Assembly (NCBI RefSeq): GCF_009646115.1
Contig: NZ_CP045720.1
Location: 3,658,001 to 3,722,000 of the forward strand
DNA length: 64,000 nt
DNA from: Pantoea eucalypti
Lineage (GTDB): Bacteria; Pseudomonadota; Gammaproteobacteria; Enterobacterales; Enterobacteriaceae
Reading direction: 5' to 3'
Shown here: positions 11,759 to 20,911 of the stretch, piece by piece
Position numbering within the stretch: the stretch's first letter is position 1
Layout of the letters: each line of letters starts with the position of its first letter
Program-made: the position numbers and the translations under genes
Notes under the pieces: generated by a model
The model's input: only the letters and a program-made list of their open reading frames with translations
Database searches by the model: none
What the model was told of the DNA's origin: nothing

Positions 11759-12484
11759 ATGGCCACATTAATCGCAGAAAACCTGGCGAAGGCATATAAA
11801 GGCCGTCGCGTGGTAGAAGATGTCAGTCTGCAGGTAAAGTCCGGCGAGATTGTCGGCCTGCTGGGTCCGAACGGCGCCGGTAAGACCACCACCTTTTACA
11901 TGGTGGTCGGTATTGTCCCGCGTGACGCTGGCCGTATCATTATTGATGATGAAGATATCAGTATCCTGCCGCTGCATGCCCGAGCGCGTCGTGGCATCGG
12001 CTATCTGCCGCAGGAGGCCTCCATTTTCCGTCGCCTCAGCGTCTACGATAACCTGATGGCGGTACTGCAGATTCGTGATGATCTGACAGAAGAGCAACGC
12101 CAGGATCGCGCCCGTGAGCTGATGGAAGAGTTTCACATCGAGCATCTGCGCGACAGCATGGGTCAGGCGCTGTCGGGTGGTGAGCGACGTCGTGTTGAGA
12201 TCGCACGCGCACTGGCCGCTAATCCTAAATTTATCCTGCTGGATGAGCCTTTTGCCGGTGTTGACCCGATCTCCGTTATCGACATCAAGAAAATCATTGA
12301 GCATCTGCGTGACAGCGGCCTCGGCGTGCTGATTACCGACCATAACGTGCGTGAAACCTTAGCGGTCTGTGAGCGGGCTTATATTGTCAGCCAGGGACAC
12401 CTGATTGCGCATGGCACACCCAATGAAATTCTTGCGGATGAGCAGGTTAAGCGGGTTTATTTGGGTGAAGAGTTCAGACTCTGA
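11759..12484 (+). CDS. lptB: LPS export ABC transporter ATP-binding protein LptB
   Basis: The 241-aa ATPase has Walker [10 protein letters not shown] near residue 38, signature [14 protein letters not shown] near 138, Walker [14 protein letters not shown] near 160, and switch ITDHNVRE. LptB dimers power LPS extraction by LptFG. Length equals E. coli LptB. It follows lptA by 5 bp and is followed 48 bp later by rpoN, the order conserved across gammaproteobacteria. Confidence 0.98.
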   Translation: MATLIAENLAKAYKGRRVVEDVSLQVKSGEIVGLLGPNGAGKTTTFYMVVGIVPRDAGRIIIDDEDISILPLHARARRGIGYLPQEASIFRRLSVYDNLMAVLQIRDDLTEEQRQDRARELMEEFHIEHLRDSMGQALSGGERRRVEIARALAANPKFILLDEPFAGVDPISVIDIKKIIEHLRDSGLGVLITDHNVRETLAVCERAYIVSQGHLIAHGTPNEILADEQVKRVYLGEEFRL

Positions 12485-12532
12485 TAAGGTGTCGTTAATA
12501 CCGATGTTTACCTGGGAACTACCATCCTGTCT

Positions 12533-13966
12533 ATGAAGCAAGGTCTACAACTCAGGTTCAGCCAACAGCTGGCAATGACTCCACAGTTGCAACAGGCGAT
12601 TCGTCTGCTGCAACTCTCTACGCTTGAACTCCAGCAGGAGTTACAGCTTGCACTTGAAAGCAATCCGCTGCTTGAGCAGACTGATCTGCATGAAGAGATC
12701 GACTCCAGGGAATCGCCGGAGTCTGAGGCGCTGGATACACGCGAAGCGCTTGAGCAGAAAGAGATGCCCGATGAACTGCCGCTGGATGCCACCTGGGATG
12801 AGATCTACACGGCGGGCACGCCTTCCGGCACTGGCACCGATTATCAGGATGATGAGTTACCGGTTTATCAGGGTGAAACGACACAGTCACTGCAGGACTA
12901 CCTGATGTGGCAGGTTGGATTGACGCCTTTCAGTGATACCGATCGCGCTATTGCCACCTCTATCGTCGATGCTATCGATGACACCGGATATCTCACCGTT
13001 TCGCTTGAGGAGATCCTGGACAGTATCGGCAACGATGATCTCGAAGTGGATGAAGTTGAGGCGGTGCTGAAACGCATCCAGCGTTTTGACCCGATGGGTG
13101 TTGGTGCGCGCGACCTGCGTGACTGTCTGCTGGTGCAGCTGTCGCAATATGCGCCCGACACACCGATGCTGGCAGAAGCACGCCTGATCGTCAGCGAGCA
13201 TCTCGACCTGCTGGCCAATCACGATTTCCGTAGCCTGATGCGAGTGACGCGCCTCAAAGAGGATGTACTGAAAGAAGCGATGGTGCTGATTCAGTCGCTG
13301 GACCCGCGTCCGGGTCAGTCGATCAATACCAGCGAGCCAGAATATGTCATTCCCGATGTCCTGGTGCGTAAAGTTGGCAGTCGCTGGACGGTTGAACTCA
13401 ATGCCGACAGCTTGCCACGCCTCAAGATCAATCAGCACTATGCGGCAATGGGCAGTTCAGCGCGCAACGACAGCGACAGTCAGTTTATCCGCAGTAATCT
13501 GCAGGAAGCCCGCTGGCTGATTAAGAGCCTGGAAAGCCGCAATGATACGCTGCTGAAAGTAACGCGCTGCATTGTTGAGCAACAGCAGGCGTTTTTCGAG
13601 CAGGGTGAAGAATTTATGCGTCCGATGGTGCTGGCAGATATCGCCCAGGCTGTTGAGATGCATGAATCGACCATTTCTCGCGTGACTACGCAGAAGTATC
13701 TGCACAGTCCCCGTGGCATTTTTGAACTAAAGTACTTTTTCTCCAGTCATGTGAATACGGAAGGTGGAGGCGAAGCCTCCTCAACCGCGATTCGTGCGCT
13801 GGTGAAAAAATTAATTTCGGCGGAAAATCCAGCCAAACCCTTGAGCGACAGTAAACTGACCTCAATGTTATCTGATCAGGGGATTATGGTGGCACGGCGT
13901 ACCGTCGCCAAATATCGTGAGTCTTTATCCATCCCGCCATCGAACCAGCGTAAACAACTGGTTTGA
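12533..13966 (+). CDS. rpoN: RNA polymerase sigma-54 factor
   Basis: The 477-aa sigma54 starts with the glutamine-rich activator-interaction region I ([20 protein letters not shown]), followed by an acidic region II, a core-binding domain and, near the C-terminus, the RpoN box [10 protein letters not shown] that reads the -24 element. It directs transcription of nitrogen-control and other activator-dependent promoters. Length equals E. coli RpoN. The downstream genes hpf, ptsN, rapZ and npr form the usual conserved cluster. Confidence 0.98.
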   Translation: MKQGLQLRFSQQLAMTPQLQQAIRLLQLSTLELQQELQLALESNPLLEQTDLHEEIDSRESPESEALDTREALEQKEMPDELPLDATWDEIYTAGTPSGTGTDYQDDELPVYQGETTQSLQDYLMWQVGLTPFSDTDRAIATSIVDAIDDTGYLTVSLEEILDSIGNDDLEVDEVEAVLKRIQRFDPMGVGARDLRDCLLVQLSQYAPDTPMLAEARLIVSEHLDLLANHDFRSLMRVTRLKEDVLKEAMVLIQSLDPRPGQSINTSEPEYVIPDVLVRKVGSRWTVELNADSLPRLKINQHYAAMGSSARNDSDSQFIRSNLQEARWLIKSLESRNDTLLKVTRCIVEQQQAFFEQGEEFMRPMVLADIAQAVEMHESTISRVTTQKYLHSPRGIFELKYFFSSHVNTEGGGEASSTAIRALVKKLISAENPAKPLSDSKLTSMLSDQGIMVARRTVAKYRESLSIPPSNQRKQLV

Positions 13967-13987
13967 AAGAAATGAGAAGGAAGACCT

Positions 13988-14275
13988 ATGCAGCTGAACC
14001 TGACCGGGCAACATGTTGAAATCACACCGCCTCTGCGTGAGTTCGTCAACGGGAAATTTGCCAAACTGGAACACTATTTTGAACATATCAATCAGGTCTA
14101 TATTGTCCTGAAAGTTGAGAAAGTCACTCAGGTGGCTGATGCAACACTTCACGTGAATGGTGGCGAGCTGCACGCTACATCGGAAGCGGAAGATATGTAT
14201 GCGGCAATTGATGGGCTGATCGACAAGCTGGCCCGTCAGCTGACCAAACACAAAGATAAACTGAAAAAACACTAA
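13988..14275 (+). CDS. hpf: Ribosome hibernation promoting factor HPF
   Basis: The 95-aa protein has the short-HPF (YfiA-like) beta-alpha-beta-beta-beta-alpha fold: MQLNLTGQHVEITPPLREFV at the start and a lysine-rich tail. HPF binds the 30S decoding region in stationary phase and promotes 100S dimers together with RMF. Length equals E. coli HPF. It lies 22 bp after rpoN; a hairpin follows it, so transcription may be attenuated before ptsN. Confidence 0.97.
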   Translation: MQLNLTGQHVEITPPLREFVNGKFAKLEHYFEHINQVYIVLKVEKVTQVADATLHVNGGELHATSEAEDMYAAIDGLIDKLARQLTKHKDKLKKH

Positions 14276-14320
14276 TCTTCACGCTAGCAACGCGCGCCTG
14301 GCGCGCAGAGCCGACAGGAT

Positions 14321-14345
14321 GGGGCGGATAATCCGCCCCGTTTTG
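14321..14345 (+). terminator. Hairpin between hpf and ptsN
   Basis: An 8-bp GC-rich stem GGGGCGGA/TCCGCCCC (14321-14328, 14332-14339) is followed by GTTTTG. The T run is short, so it may act as an attenuator rather than a full stop. Confidence 0.65.
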
Positions 14346-14421
14346 TCATCTGAGTAAGCGCAGCTTGTCTCAGAGGTAATGACGCGCTGGCGGCGAATGG
14401 CCTGGTGAACACGCAAGTGAA

Positions 14422-14907
14422 ATGATAATGAACAACGATCTTACACTGGAATTGAGCACAGTGCTTTCGCCAGACTGCACCCGCAGCGGCGTACACTGCC
14501 AGAGCAAAAAACGTGCGCTGGAAATCATCAGCGAACTGGCCGCTAAGCAGCTCAACCTGCCGCACCAGACGCTTTTCGAAGCGATCCTGACCCGCGAACG
14601 CATGGGCAGTACCGGTATTGGCAATGGGATCGCGATCCCTCACGGCAAGCTGGAAGAGGATACGCTGCGCGCGGTTGGGGTTTTTATCAGCCTCGAACAG
14701 CCGATTGCATTTGATGCCGTCGACAACCAGCCGGTCGATCTGTTGTTTGCTTTGCTGGTCCCGGCCGACCAGTGCAAAACACACCTGCACACCCTGTCAC
14801 TGGTGGCGAAACGTCTGGCAGATAAAACGGTCTGCCGTCGTCTGCGCGCTGCCCAAAGTGATGAAGAGCTCTACGCCATTATTACGGAAATCCAGACAGA
14901 GCAGTAA
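14422..14907 (+). CDS. ptsN: Nitrogen PTS enzyme IIA (EIIA-Ntr)
   Basis: The 161-aa protein is the terminal phosphoacceptor of the nitrogen phosphotransferase chain PtsP-NPr-PtsN, which regulates potassium transport and cell-envelope functions rather than importing sugar. The phosphorylated histidine is in [14 protein letters not shown] (about His74). Two ATG codons (14422 and 14428) are possible starts; both fit the weak AAGTGA leader, and the protein then runs collinear with E. coli PtsN. It is preceded by the hpf hairpin. Confidence 0.95.
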   Translation: MIMNNDLTLELSTVLSPDCTRSGVHCQSKKRALEIISELAAKQLNLPHQTLFEAILTRERMGSTGIGNGIAIPHGKLEEDTLRAVGVFISLEQPIAFDAVDNQPVDLLFALLVPADQCKTHLHTLSLVAKRLADKTVCRRLRAAQSDEELYAIITEIQTEQ

Positions 14908-14954
14908 CACGTCTTTACCGGCCAGGTGCCGGTTTTAAAACGGGAGAAAAGGTC

Positions 14955-15809
14955 ATGGTGCTGATGATCGTTAGCGGTCGTTCAGGCTCGGGGAAGTCAG
15001 TGGCGCTCCGTGCGCTGGAAGATATGGGGTTCTACTGTGTTGATAACCTGCCGGTCGTGCTACTGCCCGAGTTAGCTAACTCGCTGGCGGAGCGTAATAT
15101 TTCGGCAGCAGTCAGCATTGATGTGCGTAACATGCCAGAATCTCCGGAAATTTTTGAAACCGCGCTGAATAACCTGCCTGACTCATTTTCACCTCAGCTG
15201 CTGTTCCTGGACGCCGATCGTAATACGCTGATTCGTCGGTACAGCGATACGCGCCGTCTGCATCCCCTTTCCAGCAAGAATCTGTCCCTGGAGAGCGCGA
15301 TTGACGAAGAGAGCGATCTGCTGGAGCCATTGCGTTCGCGGGCCGATCTCATCATCGACACCTCAGAGATGTCAGTGCACGAGCTGGCCGAGATGCTGCG
15401 TACCCGCCTGCTGGGTAAACGTGAACGTGAGCTGACCATGGTGTTTGAATCCTTTGGCTTCAAACATGGCATCCCTATTGACGCTGACTATGTGTTTGAC
15501 GTGCGCTTTCTGCCCAATCCCCATTGGGATCCCAAGCTGCGGCCGATGACTGGCCTCGATCGTCCGGTGGCGGCCTTTCTTGATCGCCATACGGAAGTGC
15601 ATAACTTTATCTACCAGACGCGCAGCTACCTTGAACTCTGGTTGCCGATGCTGGAAACCAACAACCGTAGCTATCTTACCGTAGCGATTGGCTGCACCGG
15701 CGGCAAACACCGCTCAGTCTATATCGCTGAACAGCTGGCGGATTACTTCCGTTCGCGTGGTAAGAATGTACAGTCACGCCATCGTACGCTGGAAAAGCGC
15801 AAATCATGA
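14955..15809 (+). CDS. rapZ: RNase adapter protein RapZ
   Basis: RapZ binds the small RNA GlmZ and presents it to RNase E, and senses glucosamine-6-phosphate to set GlmS levels. The 284-aa protein has a P-loop GRSGSGKS at residues 8-15, a [21 protein letters not shown] segment, and the C-terminal [17 protein letters not shown] phosphate-binding motif used for the metabolite. Length equals E. coli. It overlaps npr by four bases. Confidence 0.97.
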   Translation: MVLMIVSGRSGSGKSVALRALEDMGFYCVDNLPVVLLPELANSLAERNISAAVSIDVRNMPESPEIFETALNNLPDSFSPQLLFLDADRNTLIRRYSDTRRLHPLSSKNLSLESAIDEESDLLEPLRSRADLIIDTSEMSVHELAEMLRTRLLGKRERELTMVFESFGFKHGIPIDADYVFDVRFLPNPHWDPKLRPMTGLDRPVAAFLDRHTEVHNFIYQTRSYLELWLPMLETNNRSYLTVAIGCTGGKHRSVYIAEQLADYFRSRGKNVQSRHRTLEKRKS

Positions 15810-16078
15810 CCGTCAGACAAACTGTAGAAATTAAAAATAAGCTGGGCATGCACGCCCGTCCGGCAATGAAGTTATTTGAGCTGGTGCAGAGCTTTGATGC
15901 CGAAGTGTTGCTGCGCAATGAAGCGGGCACGGAAGCTGAAGCCAGCAGCGTAATTGCGCTGCTGATGCTCGACTCAGCCAAAGGCGGACACATCGAAATT
16001 GAAGCCAGCGGCCCGGAGGAAGTTCCGGCGCTGGCTGCGGTCATTGAGCTATTTGAAGCGGGTTTCGACGAAGATTAA
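15806..16078 (+). CDS. npr: Phosphocarrier protein NPr
   Basis: The 90-aa HPr-like protein carries the phosphorylated histidine in [12 protein letters not shown] (His16) and the later serine-region [20 protein letters not shown]. It passes phosphate from PtsP to PtsN, encoded two genes upstream. Its start overlaps rapZ by four bases. Only 3 bp separate its stop from that of convergent mtgA, and no hairpin is visible between them. Confidence 0.97.
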   Translation: MTVRQTVEIKNKLGMHARPAMKLFELVQSFDAEVLLRNEAGTEAEASSVIALLMLDSAKGGHIEIEASGPEEVPALAAVIELFEAGFDED

Positions 16079-16081
16079 GGC

Positions 16082-16801
16082 CTAGTCGAGTTTGTTACGC
16101 TGTAAAAAACCTTCTCCGCCAAGCTGGCGCATCTGACGCAGTATCCACTGTTGCCGTTCTCTGACATAACCTGAGGGGGCAGCAGCACGATAACGTATCG
16201 GATTGGGCAAAACCGCCGCCAGCAAAGCAGCATCTGCTGCCGTAAGCCGGCTGGCAGGTTTATGGAAATAGTGCTGTGAAGCCGCTTCAACGCCAAAGAT
16301 ACCCGGCCCGAACTCCGCGATATTGAGATAGACGGTCAGAATGCGTCGCTTAGTCCAGACCGTCTCAATCCCGACTGTCAAACCCGCCTCCAGACCTTTG
16401 CGGATCCAGCTGCGGCCATCCCAGAGAAACAGATTTTTCGCCGTCTGTTGTGACAGCGTGGACGCCCCGCGCATCCGGCTGTCGCTTTTATCCAGTACAG
16501 ATTCAATTGCCGCAACATCGAAGCCCCAATGCTCAGGAAACTTTTGATCTTCTGAGGCGATAACCGCCAGTCCCATCCAGGGCGACATCTCGTCATGGCC
16601 GACCCAGTCTGAATGGGCGACATAACTAAAATCACCGTGTAACCAAGCACCAATCTGTCGTTCAGCCATCACGGCTGAAAACGGCACCGGCAGGAATGAA
16701 AAGAGTAAAATACCTGCCAGCCATGCGCCCAGCCATACCAATACGATTCGACCGACAATACGTCTGATACGCTGTCCGACGCTTCCTTTATGCTTGTTCA
16801 T
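16082..16801 (-). CDS. mtgA: Monofunctional peptidoglycan glycosyltransferase MtgA
   Basis: The 239-aa inner-membrane enzyme polymerises glycan strands from lipid II. It has one N-terminal transmembrane helix ([20 protein letters not shown], about residues 21-40) and a GT51 domain with [14 protein letters not shown] (catalytic Glu) and [15 protein letters not shown]. The ATG at 16801 is preceded by GGGAAG at good spacing; an in-frame GTG at 16816 is less likely. Convergent with npr. Confidence 0.95.
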   Translation of the reverse strand: MNKHKGSVGQRIRRIVGRIVLVWLGAWLAGILLFSFLPVPFSAVMAERQIGAWLHGDFSYVAHSDWVGHDEMSPWMGLAVIASEDQKFPEHWGFDVAAIESVLDKSDSRMRGASTLSQQTAKNLFLWDGRSWIRKGLEAGLTVGIETVWTKRRILTVYLNIAEFGPGIFGVEAASQHYFHKPASRLTAADAALLAAVLPNPIRYRAAAPSGYVRERQQWILRQMRQLGGEGFLQRNKLD

Positions 16802-17569
16802 GCAATCTTCCCACACTTGTTCCAGACGTTAATCAATCACTCATGTAATCACTGCCACTAACACAGGCTTTTTACGATTATCGCTGAAAACGGGACGACA
16901 GTTTCCAGACTTTATTCAATCATTTTGCATCAAAATGCTGCAACAGTTCGAAATAGTTCAAGGACTTCCGTAAAAAAGGAATCGGTTCCATTTCTTACCC
17001 TTGCTTAGGCGCTTTCCAGATAAACAGTTAATAAAGAGTAATAAGCGCCGGATTGAATCATTCGCTATATTTAACTATTATTTTTTTCTTAATCAGATGC
17101 AGTTTAACCCTTAATCAGAATCTTCGTTATAACGCTCAAATAAACAGCGCTTAACTGACTCCCTCCTGGCCATTATGGCACTGTTGGCTTCCTTTAAAGC
17201 CTCAGGTGTGCAGACGGGAAAAGGAGAAAGTTTTAGATTCTTTTTAATCATTCCAAATCGTTTTGGATAATTCGTATCATTTCAGGCTGTGTGCTTGCAA
17301 TATCAGCGCGTTAGCCACACTGGAGAGGTGAATGTTAACGCGGCTTCACTTTACTGCAGCGCAGACTCTGCGTCCCAGTCTGACAGCCTTAAAACTACAC
17401 GAAAAAGAGCAAATATGGTCAAAACACCATCAATACAGCGTGTAAAATGATTCCTTACTTGACTGTGTTGGCAAATTAATGTTTTCTGTATTTAAACGCT
17501 GCTCAATATCACAAATTTTAATGAATCTTGTCGCACGAGAAGATGAATTTGCTAAGGTGATAACAGTGT
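16802..17569. other. Long non-coding stretch between mtgA and arcZ
   Basis: About 770 bp without a convincing reading frame on either strand, AT-rich in the middle and right part. In E. coli this interval holds elbB; no remnant of it can be recognised here. The left end must hold the mtgA promoter and the right end the arcZ promoter. No repeat or mobile element was seen. Confidence 0.6.
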
Positions 17570-17680
17570 TAACCAATACCCTGCGGCTGCATTAATTATT
17601 CATATCATAGCGGTCGCAATGATTTCCCTGGTGTTGGCGCAGTATTCGCGCACCCCGGCCTCGGCTGGGGTCATTTTTTT
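17570..17680 (+). ncRNA. arcZ: Hfq-dependent small RNA ArcZ
   Basis: The segment 17621-17680 matches the recalled 3' half of E. coli ArcZ almost base for base: the seed GATTTCCCTGGTGTTGGCG at 17621, then CAGTATTCGCGCACCCCGG, a GC hairpin and a run of seven T. ArcZ base-pairs with rpoS (activating) and several other mRNAs, and in E. coli the stable form is processed exactly at this seed. The location, just downstream of and opposite to arcB, is the same as in E. coli. The 5' part is not well conserved, so the 5' end given is an estimate; the 3' end is firm. Confidence 0.9.
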
Positions 17681-17688
17681 CCGGGATA

Positions 17689-20022
17689 TCACTTCTCCTG
17701 CTCTGATACCCAGTCACGCAGTACCTGCACATCATGTCGCCACTCCTGTTTCAACTCATCGATCCATTCAACAACATTGTCCCACCATGCCGGTAACTCC
17801 GGACTCTGAATCTGTTTCGCCAGCATCTGCAAACGCTGCAGCCCTACTGAACCCGCCGCACCTTTAATTTTGTGGCCTTCTTCAGCAATCCCTTTCTGAT
17901 CTCGGGCCATCAGATTGGATTCCAGAACCGCAAGATAGTCTGGCATCATTTTTTCAAACATCGTCAGACTTTGGGTTATCAGACCGGGGCCGACCAGTTC
18001 GATATACTGTTCGAGCATGGCAACATCCAGAAGCATCCGACTTTTGTCATCGCTGACATCAAGCGTTTCTTCTTCCGCTTCTGCCTGATAATCCCAGTAC
18101 TTTTTAATCATCGCAGTCAGTGCTGGCACCGCAAGAGGTTTGCTAAGCACGTCATCCATGCCTGCGTCGAAGTACTCTTTTTTGTCTTTAAGAACATTGG
18201 CGGTAAGTGCAACCAGCGGTGGCAGATGTGTTCCCTGATACTGCTGGCGAATCGCACGCGAGACATCCAGCCCGGTCATATCAGGCAATTGAATATCCAG
18301 CAGCACCAGATCAAACTCCAGCGGGTCAAACATCGCCAGCGCCTCACTGCCGGTCATGGCGACCTCAACGCTACAGCCCAGCTTTTCCAGTACTGAGCGC
18401 GCCACAATCACGTTGAGCTCAATATCTTCGACTAACAGTACGTGCAGTGCAGGCAGTGGCAGGCTGTCATCCACACCTTCGTCCTCCACCTCTTCAGCAA
18501 TACGCGGGGCTTTGATTTCAACGGTGAAGCATGAACCTTGTCCTGGTGCACTGTGAACCCGGATATCCCCGCCCATCGCCTGCGCCAGTCGGCGTGATAC
18601 CGCCAGCCCGATACCGGTACCAGTTGCGGGTTTGCCGCCATGCTGGTCTTTAACCTGATAGTACATGGCAAAAATCTTGTCCTGCTCGTCCTGGCGAATC
18701 CCCATGCCGGAATCCTGCACCTCAAAGCGCAGCGTCTCGTCCTGCTCATAGGAGACCCGCACGACAATTTCACCCTGTTGGGTAAATTTCACGGCGTTAC
18801 CAATCAGGTTCCACAGAATCTGGCGCAAGCGGGTCCCGTCGGTGGAAATCATATGCGGCAGTGGCAGTTGCGGCGCGAGCACAAATTTCAGCCCTTTTGG
18901 CTGTGCCAGCAGGCCGGAAAGATTTTCCAAATCGGCCAGGAAGCCGGTGAAATCAAGCGGCTGATTATCCAGTTGCACTTTACGGCGTTCGATTTTGTCC
19001 ACCTCAATGACATCATTAAAGATGTTGCCCAGCGTGATGGCAGAGACGTGGATGGTTTTCAGGTATTTCAGCTGTTCCTGATTAAGGTCGGTATCCAGCA
19101 GAATACGGCTCAGGCCAACAATGCCATTAAGCGGCGTACGAAGCTCGTGGCTGATCGTAGAGATAAAGGTGGTCTTCTCCCGGCTGGCGTTCTCTAACGC
19201 GTCCTGATAGCGCTTACGCTCGGTTATATCGCGGCCAAAACCCATTAGCCCGCTGCGCTTACCCACACGGTCGTAATAAGGCACTTTACGGATCTCGAAA
19301 CAGGCTTTGCGCCCGTCGGGATATTGCAGCCACTGTTCATAGGTCAGCGAGACGTTGTGGCGGAATACTTTTTCATCTGTTTCAAGCACCTTCGTTGCCG
19401 CTTCATCATCGTAGATATCACGCGGAGTCAGGCCGATCAGCTGCTTTTCGCTTTTGCCGGTCAGTAATTCCATTGCACGGTTACAGCCGGAGAACTGTTT
19501 ATCGATGTTGCGATAGAAAACCAGGTCTGGCGAAGCATCCAGGAATGAGCGCAGGAAGGAAGATTGCTGCTCCAGCTCAATCTGTGCCTGCTCACGACGC
19601 GTCACCTCTTCACGCAACTTGTCCATCACCTGCTCACGAGCCAGCTCCGCCTTTTTACGGTCGCTGATCTCCTGATTCAGCTGCGTAATGGTCTCTTTCA
19701 TCTGCTGATTGAGTTCCAGATCACGTGTGCGCATCTCTTCCAGCTTGTCCACCAGCCTGGCCAGTCGTTGTCGTGACTCTTCAAGCTGATCGACCACGAC
19801 GGACAGGAAATAGACTGCCCAGGGCGTAATCAGCAGCCCGAAGAAGACCGAACGCACCACGTCAATACTCTCAACATGGCCCCGCAGCACCATCGTGACC
19901 GCCATCTGGACAATCATCGCCAGCACCACCAGCGCAGACGCCAGCAGCAGCGAGAACCTCACCAAACCCAGCTTGACCATTAAATCAACGTAGTACTGCG
20001 CCAACAGACGAATTTGTTTCAT
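17689..20022 (-). CDS. arcB: Aerobic respiration control sensor kinase ArcB
   Basis: ArcB senses the quinone-pool redox state and phosphorylates ArcA. With the ATG at 20022 (preceded by GGGAG) the protein is 777 aa and starts MKQIRLLAQYYVDLMVKLGL as in E. coli. It has two transmembrane helices (about 21-80), a coiled coil, a PAS domain (about 155-265), the HisKA phosphosite FISTISHELRTPLNG, an ATPase domain with GTGIGLAVSRR, a receiver with LVLLDIQLPDMTG, and a C-terminal HPt with EEGHKIKGAAGSVG. All three phosphorelay residues are present. The neighbours elbB and yhcC of E. coli are absent. Confidence 0.97.
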   Translation of the reverse strand: MKQIRLLAQYYVDLMVKLGLVRFSLLLASALVVLAMIVQMAVTMVLRGHVESIDVVRSVFFGLLITPWAVYFLSVVVDQLEESRQRLARLVDKLEEMRTRDLELNQQMKETITQLNQEISDRKKAELAREQVMDKLREEVTRREQAQIELEQQSSFLRSFLDASPDLVFYRNIDKQFSGCNRAMELLTGKSEKQLIGLTPRDIYDDEAATKVLETDEKVFRHNVSLTYEQWLQYPDGRKACFEIRKVPYYDRVGKRSGLMGFGRDITERKRYQDALENASREKTTFISTISHELRTPLNGIVGLSRILLDTDLNQEQLKYLKTIHVSAITLGNIFNDVIEVDKIERRKVQLDNQPLDFTGFLADLENLSGLLAQPKGLKFVLAPQLPLPHMISTDGTRLRQILWNLIGNAVKFTQQGEIVVRVSYEQDETLRFEVQDSGMGIRQDEQDKIFAMYYQVKDQHGGKPATGTGIGLAVSRRLAQAMGGDIRVHSAPGQGSCFTVEIKAPRIAEEVEDEGVDDSLPLPALHVLLVEDIELNVIVARSVLEKLGCSVEVAMTGSEALAMFDPLEFDLVLLDIQLPDMTGLDVSRAIRQQYQGTHLPPLVALTANVLKDKKEYFDAGMDDVLSKPLAVPALTAMIKKYWDYQAEAEEETLDVSDDKSRMLLDVAMLEQYIELVGPGLITQSLTMFEKMMPDYLAVLESNLMARDQKGIAEEGHKIKGAAGSVGLQRLQMLAKQIQSPELPAWWDNVVEWIDELKQEWRHDVQVLRDWVSEQEK

Positions 20023-20911
20023 AACAACTCCCTGGATGAGAAACAGCCTCATAATAGCGCAGTTACCCTGCTGACGTCGCAGCACGTCGCAGGGAGAAGC
20101 GGGATAAAACGCCCTGTTATGGTGCATCCGCGCGGCCGATCGGCGACGTTAAGGACAAAGCGGTTAAAACCCTTGACTGACTGTGCCAAATGAATAATCT
20201 GTAAGGCCGCCAGCGAATCACCGATTTCTCTGTCCGGCCTTTTTTCAATATCCTGGCAGCCTCCTGCTGCGCAGGCACACCTTTCATATATGCATACTCA
20301 TTCATCTTTAATGATGTTTTACGCACGCGCATCCTGATTAATTTTTCTTATAACCAATGGCTGTTTCATTCAAATAGTCGGACATAAGAAAAACAGATAC
20401 ATGCTATGCATCAACGGTGTTGAACAGCATTTAATGCTGTATAACACCCCGTCACCAGCATGGTGCAGAGATCTGATGCCTGCACTACAGTGAGTCAGTT
20501 CACATTTATCGGCCGATCGACGGGTGCCAAAGTGATACATTTTAAACCATAAAAATCATTTAATTCATAAAGTTATATACATTAAACACCTGATTACCCC
20601 GTCTGACCACGCCATTTGACCTGATTACGCTTTCCCGATAAGTTGGAAATCCGCTGAAAGCTTTCCAGACGGGCCATTGTCTCGGCATATCTATGCAACA
20701 AGAAGACTCCCGCGTGGTTTAAGTCATCTCCTTTAAGAGACCGGAAATCAGAGAGCAGCTCAATTAAGGACGTTTTACCGATGTCTGGAGAGAAATGCTC
20801 AGGGCTATGACGCGCGCTCGACAGAGCATGGCGATGAAAATGATAGCGCCCCAGTGCGCCCAGACCCTGAATCAGTGCAGGTAATGTCAAAGCAGTTTAA
20901 GGAGACCCTCA
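20023..20911. other. Long non-coding region between arcB and the glutamate-synthase-like gene
   Basis: About 890 bp lying between divergent genes. It must contain the arcB promoter at the left and the promoter and leader of the large gene at the right (ribosome site TTTAAGGAG ends 9 bases before its ATG). The only striking element is a 33-nt hyphenated palindrome at 20416-20448. A minus-strand reading frame at 20594-20890 starts with TTG, lacks a ribosome site and resembles nothing known to me. Confidence 0.6.
20416..20448. promoter_or_regulatory. 33-nt hyphenated palindrome, candidate operator
   Basis: Left arm GGTGTTGAACAGCATT and right arm AATGCTGTATAACACC flank one central T; 14 of 16 positions pair. 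The inner 17 bases form a perfect odd palindrome. There is no T run, so it is unlikely to be a terminator. It lies about 465 bp upstream of the large glutamate-synthase-like gene and about 395 bp upstream of arcB. Which regulator, if any, uses it is unknown. Confidence 0.5.

Noticed and set aside
20117..20332. 71-aa minus-strand frame upstream of arcB
   Set aside because: No ribosome site or homology; lies in the arcB promoter region.
20594..20890. 98-aa minus-strand frame upstream of the GOGAT-like gene
   Set aside because: It starts with TTG without a ribosome site, resembles no known protein and lies in a divergent promoter/leader region.
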